Below are positions 6,083 through 12,245 of a DNA stretch of 14,593 nt, piece by piece (the stretch's first letter is position 1; each line of letters starts with the position of its first letter). Origin of the DNA: Acidobacteriota bacterium (GTDB lineage Bacteria > Acidobacteriota > Terriglobia > Terriglobales > Acidobacteriaceae); assembly GCA_021851625.1 (NCBI GenBank), contig JAJZCX010000008.1, forward strand, positions 1-14,593, written 5' to 3'. The translations under genes and the position numbers were made by a program. The notes beneath the pieces are model-generated. The model was not told the origin of the DNA and did not search any database. It saw only the letters and a program-made list of their open reading frames with translations.

Positions 6083-7519
6083 CTACGCGGCACCCACCCC
6101 ATCCAAGCAGTTGCAGAAGTCTTGGCACCAGTGGAAGACGTCGGCTTTGCGCACATTGCGTCGAAGCCGCAGCATACGCTTTCTGCGTTCTTTGGGGCCG
6201 GTTTCGAAGGCGCGGAGGACGGCCTCGGCCACGCCCTCGATGTCATAGGGATTCACTAGGATAGCGCCGCCGCGCATCTGCGCCGCAGCCCCGGCAAACT
6301 CGCTGAGCACCAACATGCCGCGGCACTCGACCTGAGCGGCGCAGAACTCCTTGGCCACCAGATTCATGCCATCCTTGAGTGGCGTAATCAGGGCGATATC
6401 CGCCGTGCGGTACAGGGCCAGCAGCTCGGTTCGACTCAGCGAGCGGTGGATGTAGTGCACGGGCGTCCAGCCGGAGTCGCTGAATGTGCCATTGATCTGG
6501 CTGATGAGCGTTTCGATCTCCAGCTTCAGCTCGCGGTACTTGGGAATCTGCTCGCGGCTGGGCACGACGATTTGTACCAGGCTGATCTTGCGGTGTACCT
6601 CTGGATGCGTGGTCAGCAAATGTCGAAAGGCCTTCAGCCGCTCTGGGATGCCTTTGGTGTAATCCAGGCGATCGACGCCGAGCACAATCTGCTGCCCGTG
6701 CATGTCGCGGCGCACCAGTTCGGCGCGTTGGAGCACCGGCGGCTGCTCAGCGGCGCGAGCAAACTCATTGTAGTCGATGCCGATGGGAAAGACGCGGATC
6801 AGGCTGGCGTGCTCGCCATCGCTGGAGTAGACCTCGTCCTCGACGCGCTGCAACTCCATCTCTGGCAGCAGACGGCGCACGCAGCCGACAAAGTTCCGCT
6901 GGTCGCGCGGAGTTTGAAAGCCGATCACGTTGAACTGAAACAGCGCCCGAAGAATCTGGCTACGCCAAGGCAGTTTTTCAAAGATGTCCAGCGGCGGAAA
7001 AGGAATGTGCAGAAAGAAGCCCATGCGATGGTGCAGGCCCATCTCCCGCAGAAATTTCCCGGTCAGCATCAGGTGGTAGTCATGCACCCAGATGCGGGAG
7101 CCGCTCTGGGCCGTGTGCGCGATGGTGGTGGCAAATTTGTGGTTAACGCTCGTGTATGCCTTCCAATAGGTCGGGTCAAAGTTGCAGCGGGATTGTAGAT
7201 CGTGAAAGAGCGGCCAGACGATCTCGTTGGAAAAGCCTGCGTAGAAGCCGTGTTGTTCCGCCGACGTTAGCGGAATGCCGATCATGTCGCAAGTGTCGTC
7301 GGCGCGCGCGCTGCCTGCGGAGAGTTCCAGCAGCGCCTCCGCCATACCGGAGTTTGCGTCGAACGATCCGATCCACGCACCTTTTTGCGAGGCAAGCACT
7401 GGGCGCAACGCCGTCACCAACCCGCCAGAACTGGGCTTGAGTTGCATGCCTTCCGCGCTGGGTTCCACGGTGGCCGGCAGGCGGTTGGAGATCATAATCA
7501 GATTGTGGGCAACTTGCAT
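6083..7519 (-). CDS. otsA: Trehalose-6-phosphate synthase
   Basis: The product is a 478-residue GT20 retaining glycosyltransferase that joins UDP-glucose (or another NDP-glucose) and glucose-6-phosphate to make trehalose-6-phosphate in the cytoplasm. Visible motifs: IMISNRLPA and SSGGLVTAL at the N-terminal sugar-phosphate loop, WVHDYHLMLTGKFLREMG, FFLHIPFPPLDIFEKLPWR, IGFQT, the donor-binding GVDRLDYTKGIPERLKAF with its Arg and Lys, and TPLKDGMNLVAKEFCAAQ with the conserved Asp and Glu. The length equals that of E. coli OtsA (about 474). The start is the ATG at 7519, with GAGGAGGAG 5 bases before it; upstream in-frame codons overlap otsB. It lies 26 bases after otsB. No terminator is visible, and its stop is 1 base from the end of the convergent HNH-like gene. 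Confidence 0.97.
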   Translation of the reverse strand: MQVAHNLIMISNRLPATVEPSAEGMQLKPSSGGLVTALRPVLASQKGAWIGSFDANSGMAEALLELSAGSARADDTCDMIGIPLTSAEQHGFYAGFSNEIVWPLFHDLQSRCNFDPTYWKAYTSVNHKFATTIAHTAQSGSRIWVHDYHLMLTGKFLREMGLHHRMGFFLHIPFPPLDIFEKLPWRSQILRALFQFNVIGFQTPRDQRNFVGCVRRLLPEMELQRVEDEVYSSDGEHASLIRVFPIGIDYNEFARAAEQPPVLQRAELVRRDMHGQQIVLGVDRLDYTKGIPERLKAFRHLLTTHPEVHRKISLVQIVVPSREQIPKYRELKLEIETLISQINGTFSDSGWTPVHYIHRSLSRTELLALYRTADIALITPLKDGMNLVAKEFCAAQVECRGMLVLSEFAGAAAQMRGGAILVNPYDIEGVAEAVLRAFETGPKERRKRMLRLRRNVRKADVFHWCQDFCNCLDGVGAA

Positions 7520-7545
7520 TGGCTCCTCCTCGTATGGTTTCGCGT

Positions 7546-8349
7546 CTATGGCTGCGTGCGATGGAGCCATGTCTCCAAAAAGCCCAGTAACTCTTCTGGC
7601 GGACGAATCCACGCCTGTGCGTGCGTGGTGCGCCACTCAGGCCGCACCAGCACGGTAAGCGATGGGCTGTAGCCGCGCAAGGCGAGGAATGCGTCCTCGT
7701 CTGTAGGATCATCTCCCAAATAGGCGACGGGAGTCTGCGGCGGAAGCTCGCCAAGAATTGTGCGGACGGCTTCGCCTTTGTTCTGCTGCGGTACCCGCAA
7801 CTCTAGCCCACCGTCAAACTCCAGCAGCGGCGTACCCAGGAGCGCGGTCCAAGGCTGCCAAGCAGCGTGGACCGACTCTTCAATCGCGCGGGACTCCGCC
7901 GGAGACAGCCCGCGCCAATGCACGGCCACACTGCCATGCTTCACCTCAGCCAGATGCAGCAGGCCCAGCCGGGGCAGTTCTGCCAGCGCTCGTTGCAGCA
8001 TCTCCTGTTCCTGCTGGCTCGGCTCGATAGTGTCCAGCCGTCCGCCGGGATGGAGTCGCTGCATGCCGTGCGCACCCCAAACCTCCGGAGTAGGCGCAAT
8101 GTCTAGCAGTTGGCGCACTTCATGCGCTGGCCGTCCGCTGATGAAGACCAGCCGCGTGGGCGTTTCCGTTTGGATACGCTCCAAAATTCGCTGAAAGCCT
8201 GGGTAGGGCCTCGCCTGATGGCGATCCACGTGGAACGGGGCCACGGTACCGTCATAATCCAGGGCTAGAACTCCGGTAGACGCGCGGCCCAGCCGGGCGA
8301 AGAAGGCTTCGAAATCCTGCGACCGATCTTGCGACGTTGTCCCCTGCAC
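7546..8349 (-). CDS. otsB: Trehalose-6-phosphate phosphatase
   Basis: The product is a 267-residue HAD-superfamily phosphatase that removes phosphate from trehalose-6-phosphate to give trehalose. HAD motifs are all present: motif I LDYDGTVAP with the nucleophilic Asp and the second Asp, motif II FISGRP, the Lys of motif III in QNKGEAVRTIL, and motif IV LGDDPTDEDAF. The T6PP-type cap includes VWGAHGMQRLHPGG and KHGSVAVHWRG. The length matches the family (about 266 in E. coli). The start is a GTG at 8349 with GAGGG 4 bases upstream. It is the first gene of an otsB-otsA operon, the same order as E. coli otsBA, so both steps of the OtsA-OtsB pathway for stress and desiccation protection are encoded together. 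Confidence 0.96.
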   Translation of the reverse strand: MQGTTSQDRSQDFEAFFARLGRASTGVLALDYDGTVAPFHVDRHQARPYPGFQRILERIQTETPTRLVFISGRPAHEVRQLLDIAPTPEVWGAHGMQRLHPGGRLDTIEPSQQEQEMLQRALAELPRLGLLHLAEVKHGSVAVHWRGLSPAESRAIEESVHAAWQPWTALLGTPLLEFDGGLELRVPQQNKGEAVRTILGELPPQTPVAYLGDDPTDEDAFLALRGYSPSLTVLVRPEWRTTHAQAWIRPPEELLGFLETWLHRTQP

Positions 8350-8371
8350 TCGACCCTCGCCTACAGGTTAG

Positions 8372-8388
8372 ATGCCAAGGCAGGGCAT
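8372..8388 (-). repeat. Small inverted repeat in the otsB leader
   Basis: ATGCC at 8372-8376 pairs with GGCAT at 8384-8388 around a 7-base loop, 23 bases before the otsB GTG. It is only 5 bp, so it may be chance; no clear sigma-70 promoter was seen for otsB. Confidence 0.25.
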
Positions 8389-8415
8389 GGCAACCAGCGG
8401 GAGGGGAAATAACCA

Positions 8416-8444
8416 TTGACAAGATTTTCAGTTTGCGCCACAAT
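8416..8444 (+). promoter_or_regulatory. Promoter-like site on the plus strand, no gene downstream
   Basis: A perfect TTGACA at 8416-8421 is followed after exactly 17 bases by CACAAT (8439-8444, 4 of 6 to TATAAT). It points away from otsB and into the 3' end of the convergent OmpA gene, where no plus-strand gene is seen. It may drive a short antisense RNA or be fortuitous. Confidence 0.35.
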
Positions 8445-8469
8445 CACACACCACGGCAAAATAGCGCCG

Positions 8470-8501
8470 AAAAAAAACGGCCCCTCTTTGCGGGAGGGGC
8501 C
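8470..8501 (-). terminator. Intrinsic terminator of the OmpA-family gene
   Basis: On the minus strand GGCCCCTC (8501-8494) and GAGGGGCC (8486-8479) form a perfect 8-bp stem with a 7-base loop, followed by G and eight T (8477-8470). It lies about 49 bases after the stop of the OmpA-family gene. Confidence 0.9.
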
Positions 8502-8549
8502 AATCTGCCTTGGTTCTCTCTTTGTGTGAGAGCTTTTGAGTCGCCTTGG

Positions 8550-9602
8550 TTATTCGTACTGGTTTGGTTGCGGCACAACCTCATTGGAGGAGGACTGCGC
8601 GGGGCCGGGTTGCGCCGCACCCACCGGAGAGCCGTCCAACATCGCGGACGCGCTCAAGGTCGACAAACTGTTGCGGATCACACGCACTTCCACGATATTG
8701 CCGCGGGGATGCGCGTTGGAACTTGCACCGCTGGCATCCGCGCTTCCGCTGGCGTCCATGGGCACATCGCCCAAAGCCACTTCACGGATGCGGTACAGCG
8801 GAACTTGGTGAGCTTCATACAGGTAACGGGCCACGGCGGAAGCCGTGCGTTGCGACGCGGCCAGACCGGCCCGTCCGCGCAGGGATGAATATCCCTGCAC
8901 CTCAATCAAATATCCCTTTTGCCACTGCACTTTGCTAGCCACTTGGTCCAGCGTGGATTTCTCCTGCTGGCTCAGCGTGTCTTTGCTATTGGGGAAGCGA
9001 ATCTCGACTTGCGAAACATCTTGGTACTGGTCGATGCCGTCGATCGTGGAACGAATCTGTTGTGTACGCGCATTCGCCATGACGGCAGTGGATTGCGCCT
9101 GGTCGGCCATACTGGCCGCCTGTTGCGCGTGGGTTGCCGCAGCTTGGGCCGTTGTATTGGCTCGGTTCAGTCCGGCCTGCACATGTGCATCCAAGTCGTG
9201 GAGCTGCTGGGCGTTAAATGCGCTTAATCCCTTCAGTTCTTGCAAGCGATCCTGCACCGGCGTCGTTTGACGCTTCACCCAGCCCTTGCTGGCGAACGGG
9301 GCCAAATGTCCCCAGAAACCATCTTTTTTCGGCTGGGATTGGGCTGCGGGCTGTGCGCTGGCATATTGCGCGTTGTATTTGCTGAGTTGATCGTTGGTGG
9401 TGCTGGCCGGTGCGGTGGTTGCTAGGCCGCTGACGGTGCCGGTCTGCACTTGGGCGGGGCTGGCTTGGGCCTGCGGGGCGGAGGCAGCGGTCTGTTGTGC
9501 GGCAATGGGCAACGCCATCACTGCTACAGCAGTGGCGACGGCGATCCAGAGTCGAGAGGAACTGCGCATCTTCGGGGATGAGACTGCATATCCTGCTTCC
9601 AT
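8550..9602 (-). CDS. OmpA-family envelope protein with coiled-coil spacer
   Basis: The product is a 350-residue exported protein. The ATG at 9602 has AAGGAGG 8 bases upstream; a later ATG (9569) lacks one. Residues 1-35 are a signal peptide (SSSRLWIAVATAVAVMALPI, cleavage near AA-QQ). An Ala/Gln/Thr-rich disordered segment follows, then an Ala-rich helical region of about residues 118-190 (such as ATHAQQAASMADQAQ) likely to be a coiled coil. An OmpA-like peptidoglycan-binding domain runs from about 197 to 320 (VEIRFPNSKDTLSQQE, YLIEVQGYSSLRG, SQRTASAVARYLYEA, NIVEVRVI). Within it the usual His-Thr-Asp is Tyr-Ser-Ser (238-240), so the diaminopimelate-contacting Asp is missing while the family Arg (252) remains. 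A Ser/Pro/Gln-rich tail ends the protein. It probably spans the periplasm. It has its own promoter, leader hairpin and terminator. Confidence 0.85.
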   Translation of the reverse strand: MEAGYAVSSPKMRSSSRLWIAVATAVAVMALPIAAQQTAASAPQAQASPAQVQTGTVSGLATTAPASTTNDQLSKYNAQYASAQPAAQSQPKKDGFWGHLAPFASKGWVKRQTTPVQDRLQELKGLSAFNAQQLHDLDAHVQAGLNRANTTAQAAATHAQQAASMADQAQSTAVMANARTQQIRSTIDGIDQYQDVSQVEIRFPNSKDTLSQQEKSTLDQVASKVQWQKGYLIEVQGYSSLRGRAGLAASQRTASAVARYLYEAHQVPLYRIREVALGDVPMDASGSADASGASSNAHPRGNIVEVRVIRNSLSTLSASAMLDGSPVGAAQPGPAQSSSNEVVPQPNQYE

Positions 9603-9627
9603 ACAACCGGCCTCCTTGATATTGGTG

Positions 9628-9658
9628 TCGTGCGGAGCGCACCCAGCGTGCCGCACGA
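9628..9658 (-). promoter_or_regulatory. Leader hairpin of the OmpA-family gene
   Basis: TCGTGCG (9628-9634) pairs with CGCACGA (9652-9658), and inside GCAC (9639-9642) pairs with GTGC (9648-9651), giving a 7+4 bp hairpin with a 4-base bulge. It lies in the untranslated leader, about 10 bases upstream of the AAGGAGG site, where it could affect message stability or ribosome access. Confidence 0.5.
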
Positions 9659-9745
9659 GGTATTTTGGGGATGAGTTTCCCAAGCACACGCTGCGGTACG
9701 CGTCAGATATGCACGTGGCGTACCAAAAAGATGGGTGGAAGGGAA

Positions 9746-9775
9746 ATTCTATGGAAATCGTTTGAAATCTTTCAA
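9746..9775 (-). promoter_or_regulatory. Sigma-70-type promoter of the OmpA-family gene
   Basis: On the minus strand TTGAAA (9775-9770, 5 of 6) and TAGAAT (9751-9746, 5 of 6) are separated by 18 bases. Transcription would begin near 9739 and give a leader of about 137 bases that includes the hairpin at 9628-9658. Confidence 0.65.
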
Positions 9776-9792
9776 TTGCAGGATATATATCC
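9762..9792. repeat. Paired palindromes overlapping the promoter region
   Basis: TTGAAA-TC-TTTCAA (9762-9775) is followed five bases later by the perfect 12-base palindrome GGATATATATCC (9781-9792). The first overlaps the -35 box of the OmpA-gene promoter. Read on the plus strand the same bases give TTGAAA, 16 bases, TATATA, a second outward-facing promoter-like array. Confidence 0.5.
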
Positions 9793-9871
9793 TCGCAGAC
9801 TTGCCAAGTACACCCGAACAATGGCCGGTAGTTTCTACTCGAAGATGTAATTTTTTCCTAATCCAAGCTGC

Positions 9872-9889
9872 AAAAAATGCCGAAACGGC
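9872..9889 (-). terminator. Probable intrinsic terminator of the downstream-ending membrane gene
   Basis: On the minus strand GCCG-TTT-CGGC (9889-9879) is followed by A and six T (9877-9872), 18 bases after the stop of the gene at 9907-10506. The stem has only 4 bp, but a GGCGC/GCGCC stem just before it may add stability. Confidence 0.5.
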
Positions 9890-9906
9890 GCTGGCTGCGC
9901 GCGCCT

Positions 9907-10506
9907 CTACTTGCTGGGCGCAGCCAAGCGGACGGTATCGACCTCAACATGGGGAACCTGCTGATTCCACATAGGGGAAACGTCGTCGAAAATCAGCCGG
10001 AACTCGTGGGATTGGCCGGGTTTGAGCGGCTCGGCGCTGATAGGCTCCGTGTCCACGTACGGTTCATGGGTACGGATGAGCAGCATGGGCAACGTCTCCA
10101 CCTGCGGCTGGTCGCCGCCATCGCTGGAAAAGGTGGCCGTAACGGTGACGCCGGTGACGATCTGTGTGCCGTGGTTGGTGATAGTGCCGTCGATATAGGT
10201 GACTTGGCTGCCCGCGAAGTTCTCCGCCTGGCTCATGCGCGGATCGCTCAATTCCAAGAACTGTGCGTAGGGGCTGACTTGGGATGCGTCGGCAGAGGCG
10301 GTGGGCGTGGTGTTGGACGCGTGCCTGCCCAAGAAAAGAATCAGGCCGAGAATCACCACCACAACAGCGGCGGCAGAGGCCCACGGCATCCAATTGCGTT
10401 CCGTGTCGGACTCCTGCTGTTGCCCAAAGGTGAGACCAGCAGGGGCACGGTTCGCATCGGGGGCTGGCACTTGCGCGCGCACCGGCTTGTGGGGCTTCTG
10501 CGTCAT
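9907..10506 (-). CDS. Single-pass membrane protein of unknown function
   Basis: The product is a 199-residue protein. Residues 1-38 are cytoplasmic, Pro/Ala- and Gln-rich. Residues of about 42-61 (WASAAAVVVVILGLILFLG) are a membrane helix. The remainder is a beta-rich extracytoplasmic domain with the pattern SQVTYIDGTITNHGTQIVTG, VTATFSSDGG, then PLKPGQSHEFRLIFDDVSP and WNQQVPHVEVDTVRL. The 'GTITNHG...V.GV.VTATF...L.PG....FRLIF' layout is that of FxLYD/DUF2393-like immunoglobulin-type domains that sense or bind at the cell surface. The assignment to one of these is by memory of the pattern and is tentative. The start is the ATG at 10506, with GAGGT 11 bases upstream. It stands alone with a terminator behind it. 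The dnaC-like gene lies further upstream on the same strand, with a small plus-strand gene between them. Confidence 0.8.
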   Translation of the reverse strand: MTQKPHKPVRAQVPAPDANRAPAGLTFGQQQESDTERNWMPWASAAAVVVVILGLILFLGRHASNTTPTASADASQVSPYAQFLELSDPRMSQAENFAGSQVTYIDGTITNHGTQIVTGVTVTATFSSDGGDQPQVETLPMLLIRTHEPYVDTEPISAEPLKPGQSHEFRLIFDDVSPMWNQQVPHVEVDTVRLAAPSK

Positions 10507-10680
10507 GGCACGATTCTACCTCTAGCGGCACTGCGACGAACGAAAACTTGCGCTGCGCATCCGCCGTACAATTTTTCTCCAGATTTTCACTCGTGCGCCG
10601 CTTCCCTTTGCCGAAAATTACGTCTAACAGGAGTCACAGCGCGTTCGTGGACGATTCGGGCGCTTAATTCGGAGGGGATG
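10507..10680. other. Divergent intergenic region
   Basis: These 174 bases carry the upstream regions of two divergent genes. A good -10 match TACAAT is at 10567-10572 on the plus strand, but the matching -35 (AAACTT) is poor. The strong GGAGGGG ribosome site for the small gene is at 10671-10677. Confidence 0.4.
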
Positions 10681-10857
10681 ATGCGCACGTTCACACAACG
10701 ATTGCACCACGCGGAGCAGAGTCGCCGCAGCCGGAGGAATTCGGTTCATGCAAAGCCACTGCCTGCCGCACCGGCCCCGATGACGGATTGGGCCTATCGC
10801 GCCGCAGCTTTAGCCGCGGCACTGTTGTTATTGGCCACAGCAGGCGGCGCGCTCTAG
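10681..10857 (+). CDS. Small basic membrane protein, 58 residues
   Basis: This short gene is supported by a GGAGGGG ribosome site 4-7 bases before an ATG at 10681 (a second ATG directly precedes it at 10678). Its protein layout is also sensible: a strongly basic N-terminus (RRSRR near residues 15-19), a Pro/Ala linker, then DWAYRAAALAAALLLLATAG, a single membrane helix at the extreme C-terminus. Its stop lies 8 bases from the stop of the convergent DnaC-like gene, the tight packing expected of a real gene. I do not recognise it. A positively charged inside and a C-terminal anchor suggest a tail-anchored small inner-membrane protein. The alternative is a fortuitous frame in GC-rich DNA. Confidence 0.6.
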   Translation: MRTFTQRLHHAEQSRRSRRNSVHAKPLPAAPAPMTDWAYRAAALAAALLLLATAGGAL

Positions 10858-10865
10858 ATCGTCGC

Positions 10866-11747
10866 TTAAAACCCCACGCTGAAGCCGCTGCTGACGCGCT
10901 GGCGAAAGTCTCGGCCCTGCATCCACACGGGAATGCACATCTGTTGCAGGCGCGAGCGCATCCGCTCGCCAATGCGGTCGCCCAGGGTTTCCTCACGCGC
11001 GGCGCGGGCTGCGGCCTTGCGTGGAGAGTGTTCGCCTGCATCATTTGTAGCTAGCGCGGGCGGATCGTTTGGATAATTCGTCGTGATGATGGTGACGCGC
11101 TGGTGGTTGTAGCGCGTATTCAGCACGTGCGCCACCGTGTCCCACACCCAGTCGGTGGGCCGCACCGCTCCCAGTTCGTCGAGCACCAGCACCTCGGCCT
11201 CAAAGATGGGGCGCAAAATTCCCAACTCCGTGGCGGCGACCTGTGGGTTGTAGGAGTGTTGAATCTCCTTCAGCAGTTCGCGGTAATCGCAGAAGAGGCC
11301 GACGGCGCCTTTTTGCTCAATGAGCGCGCGCAACAGCCCGACGGCCAGGTGGGTTTTGCCCACGCCGATGCCGCCGGTCAGCAGCAGGCCACGCCCATCC
11401 TGCTCCACGCGAAAGCTGTCGGCAATGTGCCGCGCAGCCGTCAAGGCTTTGGTCAGCGTGCCGTCCGCGCCGTGGAAGCGCGTCTCAAAGTTTTCCAGTT
11501 CGCAATGGGCATAGCGAGCGGGAATGCGCGCACGGCGCAGGCGCAACTCGGCCTTGCGGGCAATCTGGCAGGAACACTCGGCGGCAAACTGCGCGCCGTC
11601 TTCCCGAACGATGACGCGCAGACCACTGCCGCCGCACAGGGCGCAGGGCTTGGGCACGCCGGGCGCTGACCTGTCGGGGCGCTGCTCGTCTGGATTTTTT
11701 CCGTCGGGGGGAAATGGGGTTGCATCCCTGTGTGCGCCGCTGGCCAT
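10866..11747 (-). CDS. DnaC/IstB-type AAA+ ATPase
   Basis: The product is a 293-residue protein of the helicase-loader and transposition-helper family (DnaC, DnaI, IstB). Walker A is GGIGVGKT at residues 125-132, Walker B is VLVLDELG around 186-193, sensor I is TTN at about 222-224, and the arginine box is LGDRIGERMRSRL near the C-terminus. The N-terminal region has four Cys in a C35-x2-C38 ... C58-x-C60 array (PCALCGGSG, ECSC), a probable zinc site as in DnaI-like loaders. An Ala/Arg-rich stretch (PRKAAARAAREE) is inserted before the arginine box. With no transposase neighbour, a chromosomal replication helicase loader is more likely than an IS helper. The start is the ATG at 11747, preceded by GGGAG at 7 bases. 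It is convergent with the small gene at 10681. Confidence 0.9.
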   Translation of the reverse strand: MASGAHRDATPFPPDGKNPDEQRPDRSAPGVPKPCALCGGSGLRVIVREDGAQFAAECSCQIARKAELRLRRARIPARYAHCELENFETRFHGADGTLTKALTAARHIADSFRVEQDGRGLLLTGGIGVGKTHLAVGLLRALIEQKGAVGLFCDYRELLKEIQHSYNPQVAATELGILRPIFEAEVLVLDELGAVRPTDWVWDTVAHVLNTRYNHQRVTIITTNYPNDPPALATNDAGEHSPRKAAARAAREETLGDRIGERMRSRLQQMCIPVWMQGRDFRQRVSSGFSVGF

Positions 11748-11809
11748 GCCGTGTCTCCCGTGTCCCTAGTATCGCAGTCGGGGGCCGGTGCGGCGCGGAG
11801 CAAATCCCG

Positions 11810-11838
11810 TTGCGAACTGTGGGAAACCGGGGTATCCT
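11810..11838 (+). promoter_or_regulatory. Promoter of rpmE
   Basis: TTGCGA at 11810-11815 and TATCCT at 11833-11838 (each 4 of 6 to consensus) are separated by exactly 17 bases. Transcription would start near 11845 and give a leader of about 56 bases before the rpmE ATG. Confidence 0.5.
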
Positions 11839-11900
11839 AAGGAGTACGTCAAGACGGGCTGTTGCAGGTTCTTGGTACATTAGGAAAGGTTTTTTGCCCC

Positions 11901-12143
11901 ATGCCGAAGCAGGACATTCATCCGAAGTATGAAACCATCCGCGTGCTGTGCGCTTGCGGAACCAGTTTTGAAACCCGTTCGACCCACAAGGGCGACGTTC
12001 ACTTGGAGATTTGCTCCAGTTGCCATCCGTTCTACACCGGCAAGCAAAAGCTGGTGGATACGGCAGGCCGCATCGAGCGCTTCCGCCGCAAATACGCCAA
12101 GAGCGATACCGGCAAGGCCGAGACGGCTGCTGCTGCAAAGTAA
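11901..12143 (+). CDS. rpmE: 50S ribosomal protein L31 (zinc-binding form)
   Basis: The product is an 80-residue L31, which bridges the 50S central protuberance to the 30S head. The sequence begins MPKQDIHPKYETIRVLCACG, contains STHKGDVHLEICSSCHPFYT and then GKQKLVDTAGRIERFRRKY, all characteristic. The zinc ligands of the C+ form are present (CAC and CSSC), so this is the zinc-replete paralogue rather than the Cys-less L31B. It has about 10 extra residues at the C-terminus (Ala/Lys-rich). The ATG at 11901 is the family start; AGGAAAGG is a little far upstream (about 11 bases). It is flanked by its own promoter and terminator. Confidence 0.98.
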   Translation: MPKQDIHPKYETIRVLCACGTSFETRSTHKGDVHLEICSSCHPFYTGKQKLVDTAGRIERFRRKYAKSDTGKAETAAAAK

Positions 12144-12171
12144 GCTCCGAGAACGGATGCAAGCACGATTG

Positions 12172-12198
12172 GGCCTCCGCTGCGGCGGGGGCCTTTTT
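12172..12198 (+). terminator. Intrinsic terminator of rpmE
   Basis: GGCCTCCGC (12172-12180) and GCGGGGGCC (12185-12193) form a 9-bp stem with one G-U pair and a 4-base loop, followed directly by TTTTT (12194-12198). It starts 28 bases after the rpmE stop. Confidence 0.9.
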
Positions 12199-12245
12199 GA
12201 TGCAGGCGAAACCGGCCAAGTGTTCGACCGAATCCCGACGAGACG

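Larger units (their letters stand above)
9603..9906. other. Intergenic region upstream of the OmpA-family gene
   Basis: This interval holds the terminator of the gene at 9907-10506 on the right. The promoter and structured leader of the OmpA-family gene lie on the left. Between them are two adjacent palindromes. No coding frame is convincing. Confidence 0.6.
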
